Shown here: in pieces, positions 11,852-24,099 of the stretch | Layout of the letters: each line of letters opens with the position of its first letter | Position numbering within the stretch: the stretch's first letter is position 1 | Assembly: GCA_036768485.1 (NCBI GenBank) | Contig: JAVLUZ010000768.1 | Span: forward strand, 30,743 to 94,742 | Direction of reading: 5' to 3' | Origin: Mermis nigrescens | Taxonomy: Eukaryota > Nematoda > Enoplea > Mermithida > Mermithidae | DNA length: 64,000 nt | Notes under the pieces: model-generated | The model's database searches: none | What the model was told of the DNA's origin: nothing | The model's input: only the letters and a program-made list of their open reading frames with translations | Made by a program: the position numbers and the translations under genes

Positions 11852-13532
11852 ATTTTCTTGTACCTTTGTTGCCCGTTTCACGCAATCTTGTGGTTTCCGC
11901 ATATGAATTTTCGCAGAACAAAAGTTTTTTGTAATGCTTTCAGGTTCCTGTCAACCGTAAGGTTTGCCGGGAGTTTTTAGTAAGAGCATCATTTCTGATC
12001 TACGGGAAAACTGCAAGGTTGTGCTTAAAGGACTGTTGTTTTTCTGCAAATGAGTAAAACTGGTTCGTTAATGCTTATTGACACTGAACAATACATACAG
12101 ATACCCGCTTGACACTTGCTTTAGAAAGAGACTAGCTTTACACAGCATGGTTGATTTGGTGGCTAGGCCAGAGCTTTTTGAGCTAAAATGGCACCCAAAA
12201 ACTCATATAAAGCTAAATAGTAAGGGAGAGTTTCGAGTTTTTAGAAAAGTTTTCTTTTTCCAGCTTGCCTTAATTGTTTTTGATCAGAAATAGTGGGAAA
12301 ATTCAGAATCGCTATCTTTGGTAGGTTATTTTTCGCCTGCCCATCTGTTGATCATAACTGACTCTTGAGTCCATTATGCATGTGCGACAGAAATTGCAAG
12401 AAGTGCTTTCAGTGTGCCAAATTCCCCATTTCTTCCTTCTGAACTTCAAACAAAAATCAACGAATTCAAGATTTTCTATAAAAGAGCTTTGTGAGCAGCT
12501 GATCTAGAGGAAAGGTGACTATGTGCCCTCAATTGCATTTATGTTTATGTTTGCACCAAAACCGATAAATTTCGATTTCTACCCACCTCTCTAGGCTTAA
12601 TAAACTTATCTGTTTTAATTAATCATAATTTTGCTGGACGTATGCCCCGTCAATCGACATACATGTTCAACTCTGGCCCCGTTTCTACGCATATATGTTC
12701 GAAAATGAGGCCGCTGCCGCCAGCGCAACTTCTCATTGCAGCAGCATGTCCTATACCCACGCGTTAAATGCCTAACATAGATGTCGATTACCGAGTGGTA
12801 CTTTTGCTCGGCGGTCGACATATATGTCATTTTGCCCATCGGCCGTTCAATGCGGCGTTCTAACTGCAGATACAAGCTTACAAACGTGAAATCTGTTTGG
12901 AAGAGGTTGATTTCACATATATTAAGGCTTAATAGCCAGTATGTAAATATTTGACAAATACAAACGCTTTATTTCAGCAATTCTTCAAAATAAATCTGAT
13001 TTTTCTAAAAGTTCGTTGTTTTGCTTGTACATCAACCGAAAAAGTATTACTGAATGAGCTAGACATATGTAGATTGTACGTACTTACTGCACGTATGCAC
13101 GTATAGCATAGGCTTTAATTGCAATTAGCATGGAAGTTCTCTTATTTCAGATTGAGTTGATTTTATGCGCCACAGTGCATTTAATATGCTCCTTGTTAGC
13201 CATAGATCCCACCCAGAGAGGCTTATAAACCTAGAAAAGGTCAGAAAAATGTACAACTGTTTATAAAATTTCATAGAGCGAGCTTTAGTGCATTATTAGC
13301 GATTTTAGCCCTGATGTTTCCATCTCCTTTGGACTATTTTTGAGTGTTGGCCTTGACGGTTTTTTCAAAAAGTGTTTACGTTTTTATGCTGCAATTGAGA
13401 TAGCTATGTTAATGCTCAAATGGTGCCTTCACATCACATTTATGACCAAGAAAGTATTTGCAAATAATTAAGGGCTGTACCTCGAATATACAGGCGGCAA
13501 AATATACTTCTGTTGCAGCGAAAAAAATAAAA

Positions 13533-13651
13533 GGTCTACAACACTGGGTGTTCCCAGGCCGTCTCCGTTCCAAGTACTAACCCAGCCCAATGGTGCTTGA
13601 CTTGGCAGATCGGACGAGATGCCGTATTTTCACCATGGTATGGTCGTAGAC
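13533..13651 (-). rRNA. 5S ribosomal RNA
   Basis: Array-consensus 119-nt 5S gene with TTTT stop and TTATACAA upstream box. It heads the longest unit of the window (5782 bp), which contains two local duplications. Confidence 0.95.
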
Positions 13652-14189
13652 ATTACAAACTTTATGTCGATTGTATAAGTAATGCACATGCCGGGAGAAA
13701 ATCAGCTTTTTTGGCATAGAAAGAACATTTTCTGAGGAAAATATGACTAAAAAAGCGGCCAAAATTGAATTTAAGTTGTAAAATTACTGCATGGGTGCCT
13801 AGAAACTGTGAAATAACATGTGTTTAATGCTATTACAGCATTTATAATAGCTTTCGATGTCATTTTGTTCAAAATTTTTCGGCCAAATTTTTTTGAAAAC
13901 AGCTTGTAACCAAAATCAGGCTAAAGCCTATGAGTTTTTGTACATGATCTTAAAAACACGTCAAAATTCAAAATTTATACTTATACGACCTAAATCACAC
14001 ATTGGTAAAGCGGTCACTCACATCCAGGCGTCAATTTTATTCGCGAAAAAAACGCAGTCTAATTGTATCGAACACTCATTTTACGACATATATGTAAAAA
14101 TTTGCCGTAAATCGACAAATATGTTAGTTTGCCGATCGGAAATCGACAGATATGCCGCCTAGCGTTAAAAATCTTCACACTGCACGGGG

Positions 14190-14253
14190 CAATGGTGCTT
14201 GACTTGGCAGATCGGACGAGATGCCGTATTTTCACCATGGTATGGTCGTAGAC
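14190..14253 (-). pseudogene. 5S rRNA fragment, 5' half only
   Basis: First 64 nt of 5S, unmutated, with the same breakpoint as at 5275. Lies in the first copy of the 606-bp duplication. Confidence 0.9.
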
Positions 14254-14795
14254 ATTACAAATTTTATGTCGATTGTATAAGTAATGCACATGCCGGGAGA
14301 AAAATCAGCTTTTTTGGCATAAAAAGAACATTTTCTCAGGAAAATAAGACTAAAAAAAGGCCAAAATTGAATTTCAGTTGAAAAATTACTTCATGGGTGC
14401 CTAGAAACTGTGAAATAACATGTTTTTAATGCTATTACAGCATTTACGTATAATAGCTTTCGATGTCATTTTGTTCAAAATTTTTCGGCCAAATTTTTTT
14501 GAAAACAGCTTGTAACCAAAATCAGGCTAAAGCCTATGAGTTTTTGTACATGATCTTAAAAACACGTCAAAATTCAAAATTTATACTTATACGACCTAAA
14601 TCACACATTGGTAAAGCGGTCACTCACATCCAGGCGTCAATTTTATTCGCGAAAAAAACGCAGTCTAATTGTATCGAACACTCATTTTACGACATATATG
14701 TAAAAATTTGCCGTAAATCGACAAATATGTTAGTTTGCCGATCGGAAATCGACAGATATGCCGCCTAGCGTTAAAAATCTTCACACTGCACGGGG

Positions 14796-14859
14796 CAATG
14801 GTGCTTGACTTGGCAGATCGGACGAGATGCCGTATTTTCACCATGGTATGGTCGTAGAC
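14796..14859 (-). pseudogene. 5S rRNA fragment, 5' half only
   Basis: First 64 nt of 5S, unmutated; second copy within the 606-bp duplication. This unit therefore has one full and two half 5S copies. Confidence 0.9.
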
Positions 14860-16512
14860 ATTACAAATTTTATGTCGATTGTATAAGTAATGCACATGCC
14901 GGGAGAAAATCAGCTTTTTTGGCATAAAAAGAACATTTTCTGAGGAAAATATGACCAAAAAGCGGCCAAAATTGAATTTAAGTTGTAAAATTACTGCATG
15001 GGTGCCTAGAAACTGTGAAATAACATGTGTTTAATGCTATTACAGCATTTATAATAGCTTTCGATGTCATTTTGTCCCAAAAAACTCAATTTTTGATTGC
15101 CCTTCGGATTGGCCATGCTGCGCATTTCATTGGACCCGCGTGTGGACGTTTTCTGAGAAAAATGAGGCGAAATTATGATTTAAGATTGTTAAAAATCATT
15201 ATCAGCCACGCAAATTCTTAAAAATGATCATGACATATAGTTTAATTTGCAATGTGTTTACTTTTGTCGTTTTCTTTGGCAAATTTACGCATCTTTTGCG
15301 CCAAAGATTCCTATTTCGGTTTCCCATCACTTGTTTGCTTTCCTTTTTTTGTCAAGTATTTCCAGATATAGTCGAAATTTTTTAAAATCTTTACATGCTT
15401 TTATGTTCTGGAAAGAATGAAGGCGAGAGCATTATCGCAGACGTCTCAAATTTGTTTCAAAAATGAGCTTTTTATGATAATGTGACATTAAAAGCTTGAA
15501 TCAGAGATCATTCGCTTAAAACCACATAGTTTTTATTGAAATATTGATCGATATTTGTTCGCTTTATAATGTTTTTCTTGCAGACATACACAGCTCGAAA
15601 TTTCTGGGGCTGAAACCTTATAGTTTTTCAAAAGTGCCTTTTTTAGGTCGAAAACGATGGAAACTTGTTAAAAACACGATTATTAAGCGTTTCTGGTGAT
15701 GCTGTCACCTTTTAGAACATAAAACACAATAAAATTTGCAAAAAAATCGAAAAATTGCGCTACATTGACCAAAATATCGTCAAAAAAACAGCATGAAGTA
15801 CCGAAAGTTTTGCACTTTTGGGTCATCAGATCGCTAAAAATGTTCAACTATGGACACTTCCGGCGATATTCCTGATAAAGTGCGAATTCTGGGGGTTTGA
15901 AGACCCTCAAACCCAACAATATCGTGTATGTTTGTTTGTCTCTCTCTCCTTGTCGTCAGAAAATTTCTCACTTTTCTATTTGGGCTTTTATTATTCAAAA
16001 TTTACGCGCACATCTAGTCTGGCTGAACCCCAAACCTGGAGCTAGTCAGGCAATATTGATTTGATATTCAACTGAGATGAGATTTTTTCTGTTTGCTTCA
16101 CCGAATAATTAACCTTTCTATTGAATAGCTTGTCATATGTACTTGTAATCGTAATTCCAATAATTTTGCTTAAATAAAATGAGTAGCTACTTTTATGGAG
16201 GACCATTGCAACATGAAGTTTTTTCCTTCTCAAACAAAAAATCATATTCTTACCTTGCATGGACAGCAGAAAAATTCTAAATTATTCGGATGGGGCAAAA
16301 TCCCAAAAACTGCTAAAACTAGCAATTCTGGCGTCCAACGAGAATTATCGATTTCTGGGGTACGCCAGATTCTTGGGGTCCTACACTCACATGCCCATGC
16401 ATGGTTACCGCCTTCTTTAACCCTTTGATTGTCCTTCCGTGGATCTCCTCGAAACAGAAAACCTTAAATGTTCAAGTCGCCATTTTTTAAAACTTGATCA
16501 ATATGTTTTCAG

Positions 16513-16805
16513 GTATTGCCTGAACTTCGTGTTCGATGGCAAGCGGTTCACGCTTGATGCGCACGTGGGGAGCCGGCTCCCGGACAGCCACCGTCGTTTG
16601 GTCGCCTAGTCATTCACTGTGATTGTCACAAGCACATAAGACCGTTCAAAAGGCTCCAAGGTGGGAAAAGCGGCAACGTGATGGAGTGTTGGAAGCAACG
16701 ACCAACATGGAACCGGGCGCCAAGCTGCGTTGGAACTACAGAGACGAATTTGCGAACACGCGGGGCAACGCCCTTGATTGCATATGCGACAACTTTTTTT
16801 ATTGA
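16513..16805 (+). pseudogene. SET-domain exon relic, first of duplicated pair
   Basis: Base-for-base like the relic at 2633-2925 as far as I can see, with the same two-base insertion after FTLDAH and one-base deletion before the NMEPGA stretch. Confidence 0.5.
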
Positions 16806-17333
16806 ATTTTCTTGTACCTTTGTTGCCCGTTTCACGCAATCTTGTGGTTTCCGCATATGAATTTTCGCAGAACAAAAGTTTTTTGTAATGCTTTCAGGTT
16901 CCTGTCAACCGTAAGGTTTGTCGGGGTTTTTATCCTTTCTATTGAATAGCTTGTCATATGTACTTGTAATCGTAATTCCAATAATTTTGCTTAAATAAAA
17001 TGAGTAGCTACTTTTATGGAGGACCATTGCAACATGAAGTTTTTTCCTTCTTAAACAAAAAATCATATTCTTACCTTGCATGGACAGCAGAAAAATTCTA
17101 AATTATTCGGATGGGGCAAAATCCCAAAAACTGCTAAAACTAGCAATTCTGGCGTCCAACGAGAATTATCGATTTCTGGGGTACGCCAGATTCTTGGGGT
17201 CCTACACTCACATGCCCATGCATGGTTACCGCCTTCTTTAACCCTTTGATTGTCCTTCCGTGGATCTCCTCGAAACAGAAAACCTTAAATGTTCAAGTCG
17301 CCATTTTTTAAAACTTGATCAATATGTTTTCAG

Positions 17334-17627
17334 GTATTGCCTGAACTTCGTGTTCGATGGCAAGCGGTTCACGCTTGATGCGCACGTGGGGAGCCGGCTC
17401 CCGGACAGCCACCGTCGTTTGGTCGCCTAGTCATTCACTGTGATTGTCACAAGCACATAAGACCGTTCAAAAGGCTCCAAGGTGGGAAAAGCGGCAACGT
17501 GACTGGAGTGTTGGAAGCAACGACCAACATGGAACCGGGCGCCAAGCTGCGTTGGAACTACAGAGACGAATTTGCGAACACGCGGGGCAACGCCCTTGAT
17601 TGCATATGCGACAACTTTTTTTATTGA
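17334..17627 (+). pseudogene. SET-domain exon relic, second of duplicated pair
   Basis: Second copy in the 822-bp duplication. Has an additional inserted C (gtgactggag for gtgatggag), so it has diverged since duplication. Confidence 0.5.
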
Positions 17628-19314
17628 ATTTTCTTGTACCTTTGTTGCCCGTTTCACGCAATCTTGTGGTTTCCGCATATGAATTTTCGCAGAACAAAAG
17701 TTTTTTGTAATGCTTTCAGGTTCCTGTCAACCGTAAGGTTTGCCGGGAGTTTTTAGTAAGAGCATCATTTCTGATCTACGGGAAAACTGCAAGGTTGTGC
17801 TTGAAGGACTGTTGTTTTTCTGCAAATGAGTAAAACTGGTTCGTTAATGCGTATTGACACTGAACAATACATACAGATACCCGCTTGACACTTGCTTTAG
17901 AAAGAGACTAGCTTTACACAGCATGGTTGATTTGGTGGCTAGGCCAGAGCTTTTTGAGCTAAAATGGCACCCAAAAACTCATATAAAGTTAAAATAGTAA
18001 GGGAGAGTTTCGAGTTTTTAGAAAAGTTTTCTTTTTCCAGCTTGCCTTAATTGTTTTTGATCAGAAATAGTGGGAAAATTCAGAATCGCTATCTTTGATA
18101 GGTTATTTTTCGCCTGCCCATCTGTTGATCATAACTGACTCTTGAGTCCATTATGCATGTGCGACAGAAATTGCAAGAAGTGCTTTCAGTGTGCCAAATT
18201 CCCCATTTCTTCCTTCTGAACTTCAAACAAAAATCAATGAATTCAAGATTTTCTACAAAAGAGCTTTGTGAGCAGCTGATCTAGAGGAAAGGTGACCTAC
18301 CTATGTGCCCTCAATTGCATTTATGTTTATGTTTGCACCAAAACCGATAAATTTCGATTTCTACCCACCTCTCTAGGCTTAATAAACTTATCTGTTTTAA
18401 TTAATCATAATTTTGTTGGACGTATGCCCCGTCAATCGACATACATGTTCAACTCTGGCCCCGTTTCTACGCATATATGTTCGAAAATGAGGCCGCTGCC
18501 GCCAGCGCAACTTCTCATTGCAGCAGCATGTCCTATACCCACGCGTTAAATGCCTAACATATATGTCGATTACCGAGTGGTACTTTTGCTCGGCGGTCGA
18601 CATATATGTCATTTTGCCCATCGGCCGTTCAATGCGGCGTTCTAACTGCAGATATAAGCTTACAAACGTGAAATCTGTTTGGAAGAGGTTGATTTCACAA
18701 ATATTAAGGCTTAATAGCCAGTACGTAAATATTTGACAAATACAAACGCTTTATTTCAGCAATTCTTCAAAATAAATCTGATTTTTCTAAAAGTTCGTTG
18801 TTTTGCTTGTACATCAACCGAAAAAGTATTACTGAATGAGCTAGACATATGTAGATTGTACGTACTTACTGCACGTATGCACGTATAGTATAGGCTTTAA
18901 TTGCAATTAGCATGTAAGTTCTCTTATTTCAGAATGAGTTGATTTTATGCGCCACAGTGCATTTAATATGCTCCTTGTAAGCCATAGATCCCACCCATAG
19001 AGGCTTATAAACCTAGAAAAGGTCAGAAAAATGTACAACTGTTTATAAAATTTCATAGAGCGAGCTTTAGTGCATTATTAGCGATTTTAGCCCTGATGTT
19101 TCCATCTGCTTTGGACTATTTTTGAGTGTTGGCCTTGACGGTTTTTTCAAAAAGTGTTTACGTTTTTATGCTGCAATTGAGATAGCTATGTTAATGCTCA
19201 AATGGTGCCTTCACATCACATTTATGACCAAGAAAGTATTTGCAAATAATTAAGGGCTGTACCTCGAATATACAGGCGACAAAATATACTTCTGTTGCAG
19301 CGAAAAAAATAAAA

Positions 19315-19433
19315 AGTCTACAACACTGGGTGTTCCCAGGCCGTCTCCGTTCCAAGTACTAACCCAGCCCAATGGTGCTTGACTTGGCAGATCGGACGAG
19401 ATGCCGTATTTTCACCATGGTATGGTCGTAGAC
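19315..19433 (-). rRNA. 5S ribosomal RNA
   Basis: Consensus 5S body. The 3' end has one change on the + strand (aaaagtctac for aaaggtctac), so the RNA ends GUAGAC-UUUUU instead of GUAGACC-UUUU. Pairing of helix I is unaffected and the stop is longer. Confidence 0.93.
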
Positions 19434-19975
19434 ATTACAAATTTTATGTCGATTGTATAAGTAATGCACATGCCGGGAGAAAAATCAGCTTTTTTGGCAT
19501 AAAAAGAACATTTTCTCAGGAAAATAAGACTAAAAAAAGGCCAAAATTGAATTTCAGTTGAAAAATTACTTCATGGGTGCCTAGAAACTGTGAAATAACA
19601 TGTTTTTAATGCTATTACAGCATTTACGTATAATAGCTTTCGATGTCATTTTGTCCAAAATTTTTCGGCCAAATTTTTTTGAAAACAGCTTGTAACCAAA
19701 ATCAGGCTAAAGCCTATGAGTTTTTGTACATGATCTTAAAAACACGTCAAAATTCAAAATTTATACTTATACGACCTAAATCACACATTGGTAAAGCGGT
19801 CACTCACATCCAGGCGTCAATTTTATTCGCGAAAAAAACGCAGTCTAATTGTATCGAACACTCATTTTACGACATATATGTAAAAATTTGCCGTAAATCG
19901 ACAAATATGTTAGTTTGCCGATCGGAAATCGACAGATATGCCGCCTAGCGTTAAAAATCTTCACACTGCACGGGG

Positions 19976-20039
19976 CAATGGTGCTTGACTTGGCAGATCG
20001 GACGAGATGCCGTATTTTCACCATGGTATGGTCGTAGAC
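19976..20039 (-). pseudogene. 5S rRNA fragment, 5' half only
   Basis: First 64 nt of 5S, unmutated, 606 bp from the 5' end of the full gene at 19315-19433. Confidence 0.9.
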
Positions 20040-21683
20040 ATTACAAATTTTATGTCGATTGTATAAGTAATGCACATGCCGGGAGAAAATCAGCTTTTTT
20101 GGCATAAAAAGAACATTTTCTGAGGAAAATATGACCAAAAAGCGGCCAAAATTGAATTTAAGTTGTAAAATTACTGCATGGGTGCCTAGAAACTGTGAAA
20201 TAACATGTTTTAATGCTATTACAGCATTTATAATAGCTTTCGATGTCATTTTGTCCCAAAAAACTCAATTTTTGATGCCCTTCGGATTGGCCATGCTGCG
20301 CATTTCATTGGACCCGCGTGTGGACGTTTTCTGAGAAAAATGAGGCGAAATTATGATTTAAGATTGTTAAAAATCATTATCAGCCACGCAAATTCTTAAA
20401 AATGATCATGACATATAGTTTAATTTGCAACGTGTTTACTTTTGTCGTTTTCTAGGGCAAATTTACGCATCTTTTGCGCCAAAGATTCCTATTTCGGTTT
20501 CCCATCACTTGTTTTCTTTTCTTTTTTTGTCAAGTATTTCCAGATATAGTCGAAATTTTTTAAAATCTTTACATGCTTTTATGTTCTGGAAAGAATGAAA
20601 GCGAGAGCATTATCGCAAACGTCTCAAATTTGTTTCAAAAATGAGTTTTTTATGATAATGTGACATTAAAAGCTTGAATCAGTGATCATTTGCTTAAAAC
20701 CACATAGTTTTTATTGACACATTGTTTGATATTTCTTCGCTTTATAATGTTTTGCTTGCAGACATACACAGCTCGATATTTCTGGGGGCTGAAACCTTAA
20801 AGTTTTTTAAAAGTGCCTTTTTTAGGCCGAAAACGATGGAAGCTAGTTAAAAACACGATTATTAAGCGTTTTTGGTGATGCTGACACTTTTTAGAACATA
20901 AAACACAATAAAATTTGCAAAAAATCGAAAAAAGTGCACTACATTGACCAAAATATAGTCAAAAAACGACTATTTAGCATGAAGTACCGAAAATCTTGCA
21001 CGTTTGAGCCATCAGATCGCTATGGACACTTCCGACGATTTTCCTGAAAAAGCGTGAATTCTGGGGGTTTGAAGACCCTCTAACTCACTAATGTCGTGTA
21101 TGTTTGTTTGTCTCTCTCTCTTTGTCGTCAGAATTTTTCTCACTTTTCCATTTGGGGTTTTATCAGTCAAAATTTACGCGCACATCTAGTCTGGCTGAAC
21201 CCCAAACCTGGAGCTAGTCAGGCAATATTGATTTGATATTCAACTGAGATGAGATTTTTTCTGTTTGCTTCACCGAATAATTAACCTTTCTATTGAATGG
21301 CTTGTCATATGTGCTTGTAATCGTAATGCCAATAATTTTGCTTAAATAAAATGAGTAGCTACTTTTATGGAGGACCATTGCCACATGAAGTTTTTTCCTT
21401 TTTAAACAAAAATCATATTCTTACCTTGCGTGGACAGCAGAAAAATTCTAAATTATTCGGATGGGGCAAAACCATAAAAACTGCTAAAAATAGCAATTCT
21501 GGCGTTTAACGAGAATTATCTATTTCTGGGGTACGCCAGATTCTTGGGGTCCTACACTCACATGCCCATGCATAGTTACCGCCTTCTTTAACCCTTTGAC
21601 TGTCCTTCCGTGGATCTCATCGAAACAGAAAACCTTAAATGTTCAAGTCGTCATTTTTTAAAACTTGATCAATATCTTTTCAG

Positions 21684-21975
21684 GTATCGCCTGAACTTTG
21701 TGTTTGATGGCACGCAGTTCACGCTTGATGCGCACAGGGAGCCGGCTCCCGGACAGCCACCGTCGTTTGGTCGCCTAGTCATTCACTGTGATTGTCACAA
21801 GTGCATAAGGCCGTTCAATAGGCTCCAAGGCGGAAAAAGCGGCAACGTGATGGAGCTGTTGGAAGCAGCGACCAACATGGAACCGGGCGCCCAGCTGCTT
21901 TGGAACTACAGAGACGAATTTGCCAACTCGCAGGGCAACGCCCTTGATTGCATATGCGACAACTTTTTTCATTAA
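21684..21975 (+). CDS. SET-domain-like exon, only open copy in the array
   Basis: Open frame from an acceptor (TATCTTTTCAG) to TAA, about 96 codons; the frame also continues upstream to an ATG at 21610, probably by chance. In order it shows FVFDGTQFTLDA, FGRLVIHCDCHKCIRPFN, NVMELLEAATNMEPGAQLLW and NYRDEFANS, ending LDCICDNFFH. This layout (FxxxGxxxxLDA, GRLxxHCxC, AxxxMEPGxxLLxxY) follows the second half of SET domains of the SET8/PR-Set7 or PRDM kind, including a Cys-x-Cys near the end as in post-SET. The usual NH pair reads IH and the first Tyr of the YDYG element reads Trp, so catalytic activity is doubtful. No N-terminal SET half is seen nearby. A second exon-like stretch follows an acceptor at about 22068 (VPGNRKVCREFLVRA). 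Could be a decaying captured gene fragment or one exon of a gene amplified with 5S. Family assignment is from motif reading only. Confidence 0.5.
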
Positions 21976-23719
21976 GTTTTCTTGTACTTTTGTTGCCCGT
22001 TTCACGCAATCTTGTGGTTTCCGCATATGAATTTTTGCAGAACACTAGTTTTTTTTCTAATGCTTTCAGGTTCCTGGCAACCGTAAGGTTTGTCGGGAGT
22101 TTTTAGTAAGAGCATCATTTCTGATCTACGGGAAACTGCAAGGTTGTGCTTGAAGGAATGTTGTTTTTCTGCAAATGAGTAAAACTGGTTCGTTAATGCT
22201 AATTGACTCTGAACAATACATATATATACTCGCTTGGCACTTGCTTTAGAAAGAGACTAGCTTTACACAGCATAGTTGGTTTGGTGGCTAGGCCAGAGCT
22301 TTTTGAGCTAAAATGGCACCCAAAAACTCATATAAAGTTAAAATAGTCAGGGAGAGTTTCGAGTCTTTAAAAAAGTTTTCTTTTTCCAGCTTGCCTTAAT
22401 TGTTTTTGATCAGAAATAGTGGGAAAATTCAGAATCGTTATCTTTGCTAGGTTTTAGATTTTTTATTTTTCGCCTGCCCATCTGTTGATCATAACTGACT
22501 CTTGAGTCTATTATGCATGTGCGACAGAAATTGCAAGAAATGCTTTCAGTGTGCCAAATTGCCCATTTCTTCCTTCTGAACTCCAAAAATCAATGAATTC
22601 AAGATTTTCTACAAAAGAGCTTCGTGAGCAGCTGATCTAGAGGAAAGGTGACCTACCTATGTGCCCTCAATTGCATTTATGTTTATGTTTGCACGAAAAT
22701 CGATAAATTTCGATTTCTACCCACCTATCTAGGCTTAATAAACTTATCTGTTTTAATTAATCACAATTTTGTTGGACGTATGCCCAGACTGAATCTATAT
22801 AAACACGGTATAGTTGAAAGCTCACTAGCGGCCACGTCAATCGACATACATGTTCAACTCTGGCCCCGTTTCTGCGCATATATGTTCGAAAATGAGGCCG
22901 CTGCCGCCAGCGCAACTTCTCATTGCTGCAGCATGTCCTATACCACACGTTAAATGCCTAACATAGATGTCGATTACCGAGTGGTACTTCTGCTCGGCGG
23001 TCCACATATATGTCATTTTGCCCATCGGCCGTTCAGTGCGGCGTTCTAACTGCAGATATAAGCTTACAAACGTGAAATCTGTTTGCAACAGGTTGATTTC
23101 ACAAATATAAAGGCTTAATAGCCAGTATGTAAATATTTGGCAAATACATACGCTTTATTTGAGCATTTCTTCAAAATAAATCTGATTTTTCTACAAGTTC
23201 GTTCTTTTGCTTGTACATCAACCGAAAAAGTATTACTGAATGAGCTAGACATATGTAGATTGTACGTACTTACTGCACGTAAGCACGTATAGGATAGGCT
23301 TTAATTGCAATTAGCATGAAAGTTCTCTTAGTTCAGATTGAGTTGATTTTATGCGCCACAGTGCTTTTAATATGCTCCTTGTAAGCCATAGATCCCAGTC
23401 AGAGAGGCTTATAAACCTGGAAAAGGTCAGAAAAATGTACAACTATTTGTAAAATTTCATAGAGCGAGCTTTATTGCATTTTTAGCGATTTTAGCCCTGA
23501 TGTTTCCATCTGCTTTGGACTATTTTTGAGTGTTGGATTTGACGGTTTTTTCAAAAAGTGTTTACGTTTTTATGCTGCAATTGAGATACCTATGTAAATG
23601 CTCAAATGGTGCCTTCACATCACATTTATGACCAAGAAAATATTTGCAAATAATTAAAGGCTGTACCTAGAATATACAGGTGGCAAAATATACTTCTATT
23701 GCAGCGAAAAAAATTAAAA

Positions 23720-23837
23720 GGTCTACAACACTGGGTGTTCCCAGGCCGTCTCCGTTCCAAGTACTAACCCAGCCCAATGGTGCTTGACTTGGCAGATCGG
23801 ACGAGATGCCGTATTTTCACCATGGTATGGTCGTAAG
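23720..23837 (-). rRNA. 5S ribosomal RNA, 5' end altered
   Basis: Consensus body and TTTT stop, but the 5' end reads GCTTACGACC instead of GTCTACGACC, which weakens helix I. The adjoining flank is also changed (agcatcacaca). It is the last full copy before the degraded stretch. Confidence 0.85.
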
Positions 23838-24099
23838 CATCACACAATTTATGTCGATTGTATAAGTAATGCTGAAACCGGGAGTAAAATTAGCTTTTTT
23901 GGCATAAAAAGAACATTTTCTGCGGAAAATAAGACTAAAAAAGACCAAAATTGAATTTAAGTTGAAAAATTACTCCATGGGTGCCTAGAAACTGTGAAAT
24001 AACATGTTTTTGATGCTATTACAGTATTTAAATATCATAGCTTTCGATGTCATTTTGTCCAAAATTTTTCGTGATTACCTGAAAACAGCTTGTAAAAAA

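Larger units (their letters stand above)
13857..15068. repeat. 606-bp tandem duplication (two copies)
   Basis: Blocks starting at about 13857 and 14463 are nearly identical over 606 bp. Each holds the triple palindromic motif, a 5S 5'-half fragment (14190-14253 and 14796-14859) and its upstream spacer. The same period separates the 5' end of each full 5S gene from its half copy, so unequal exchange between 5S 5' halves explains it. Confidence 0.9.
16113..17755. repeat. 822-bp tandem duplication containing the SET relic
   Basis: Sequence from CCTTTCTATTGAATAGC at 16113 recurs from about 16934. The junction near 16930 (ggtttgtcggggtttttatcc) joins the segment after the relic back to the segment before it. 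The same unit in the 864-4612 block lacks the duplication (offsets change from 13880 to 14702 across it). Confidence 0.9.

Noticed and set aside
908..20249. Recurring 60-134 residue ORFs in the array, such as those over 908-1192, 4942-5247 and 5144-5548
   Set aside because: They repeat only because the DNA repeats, overlap 5S genes or run antisense to each other, and show no protein-like conservation.
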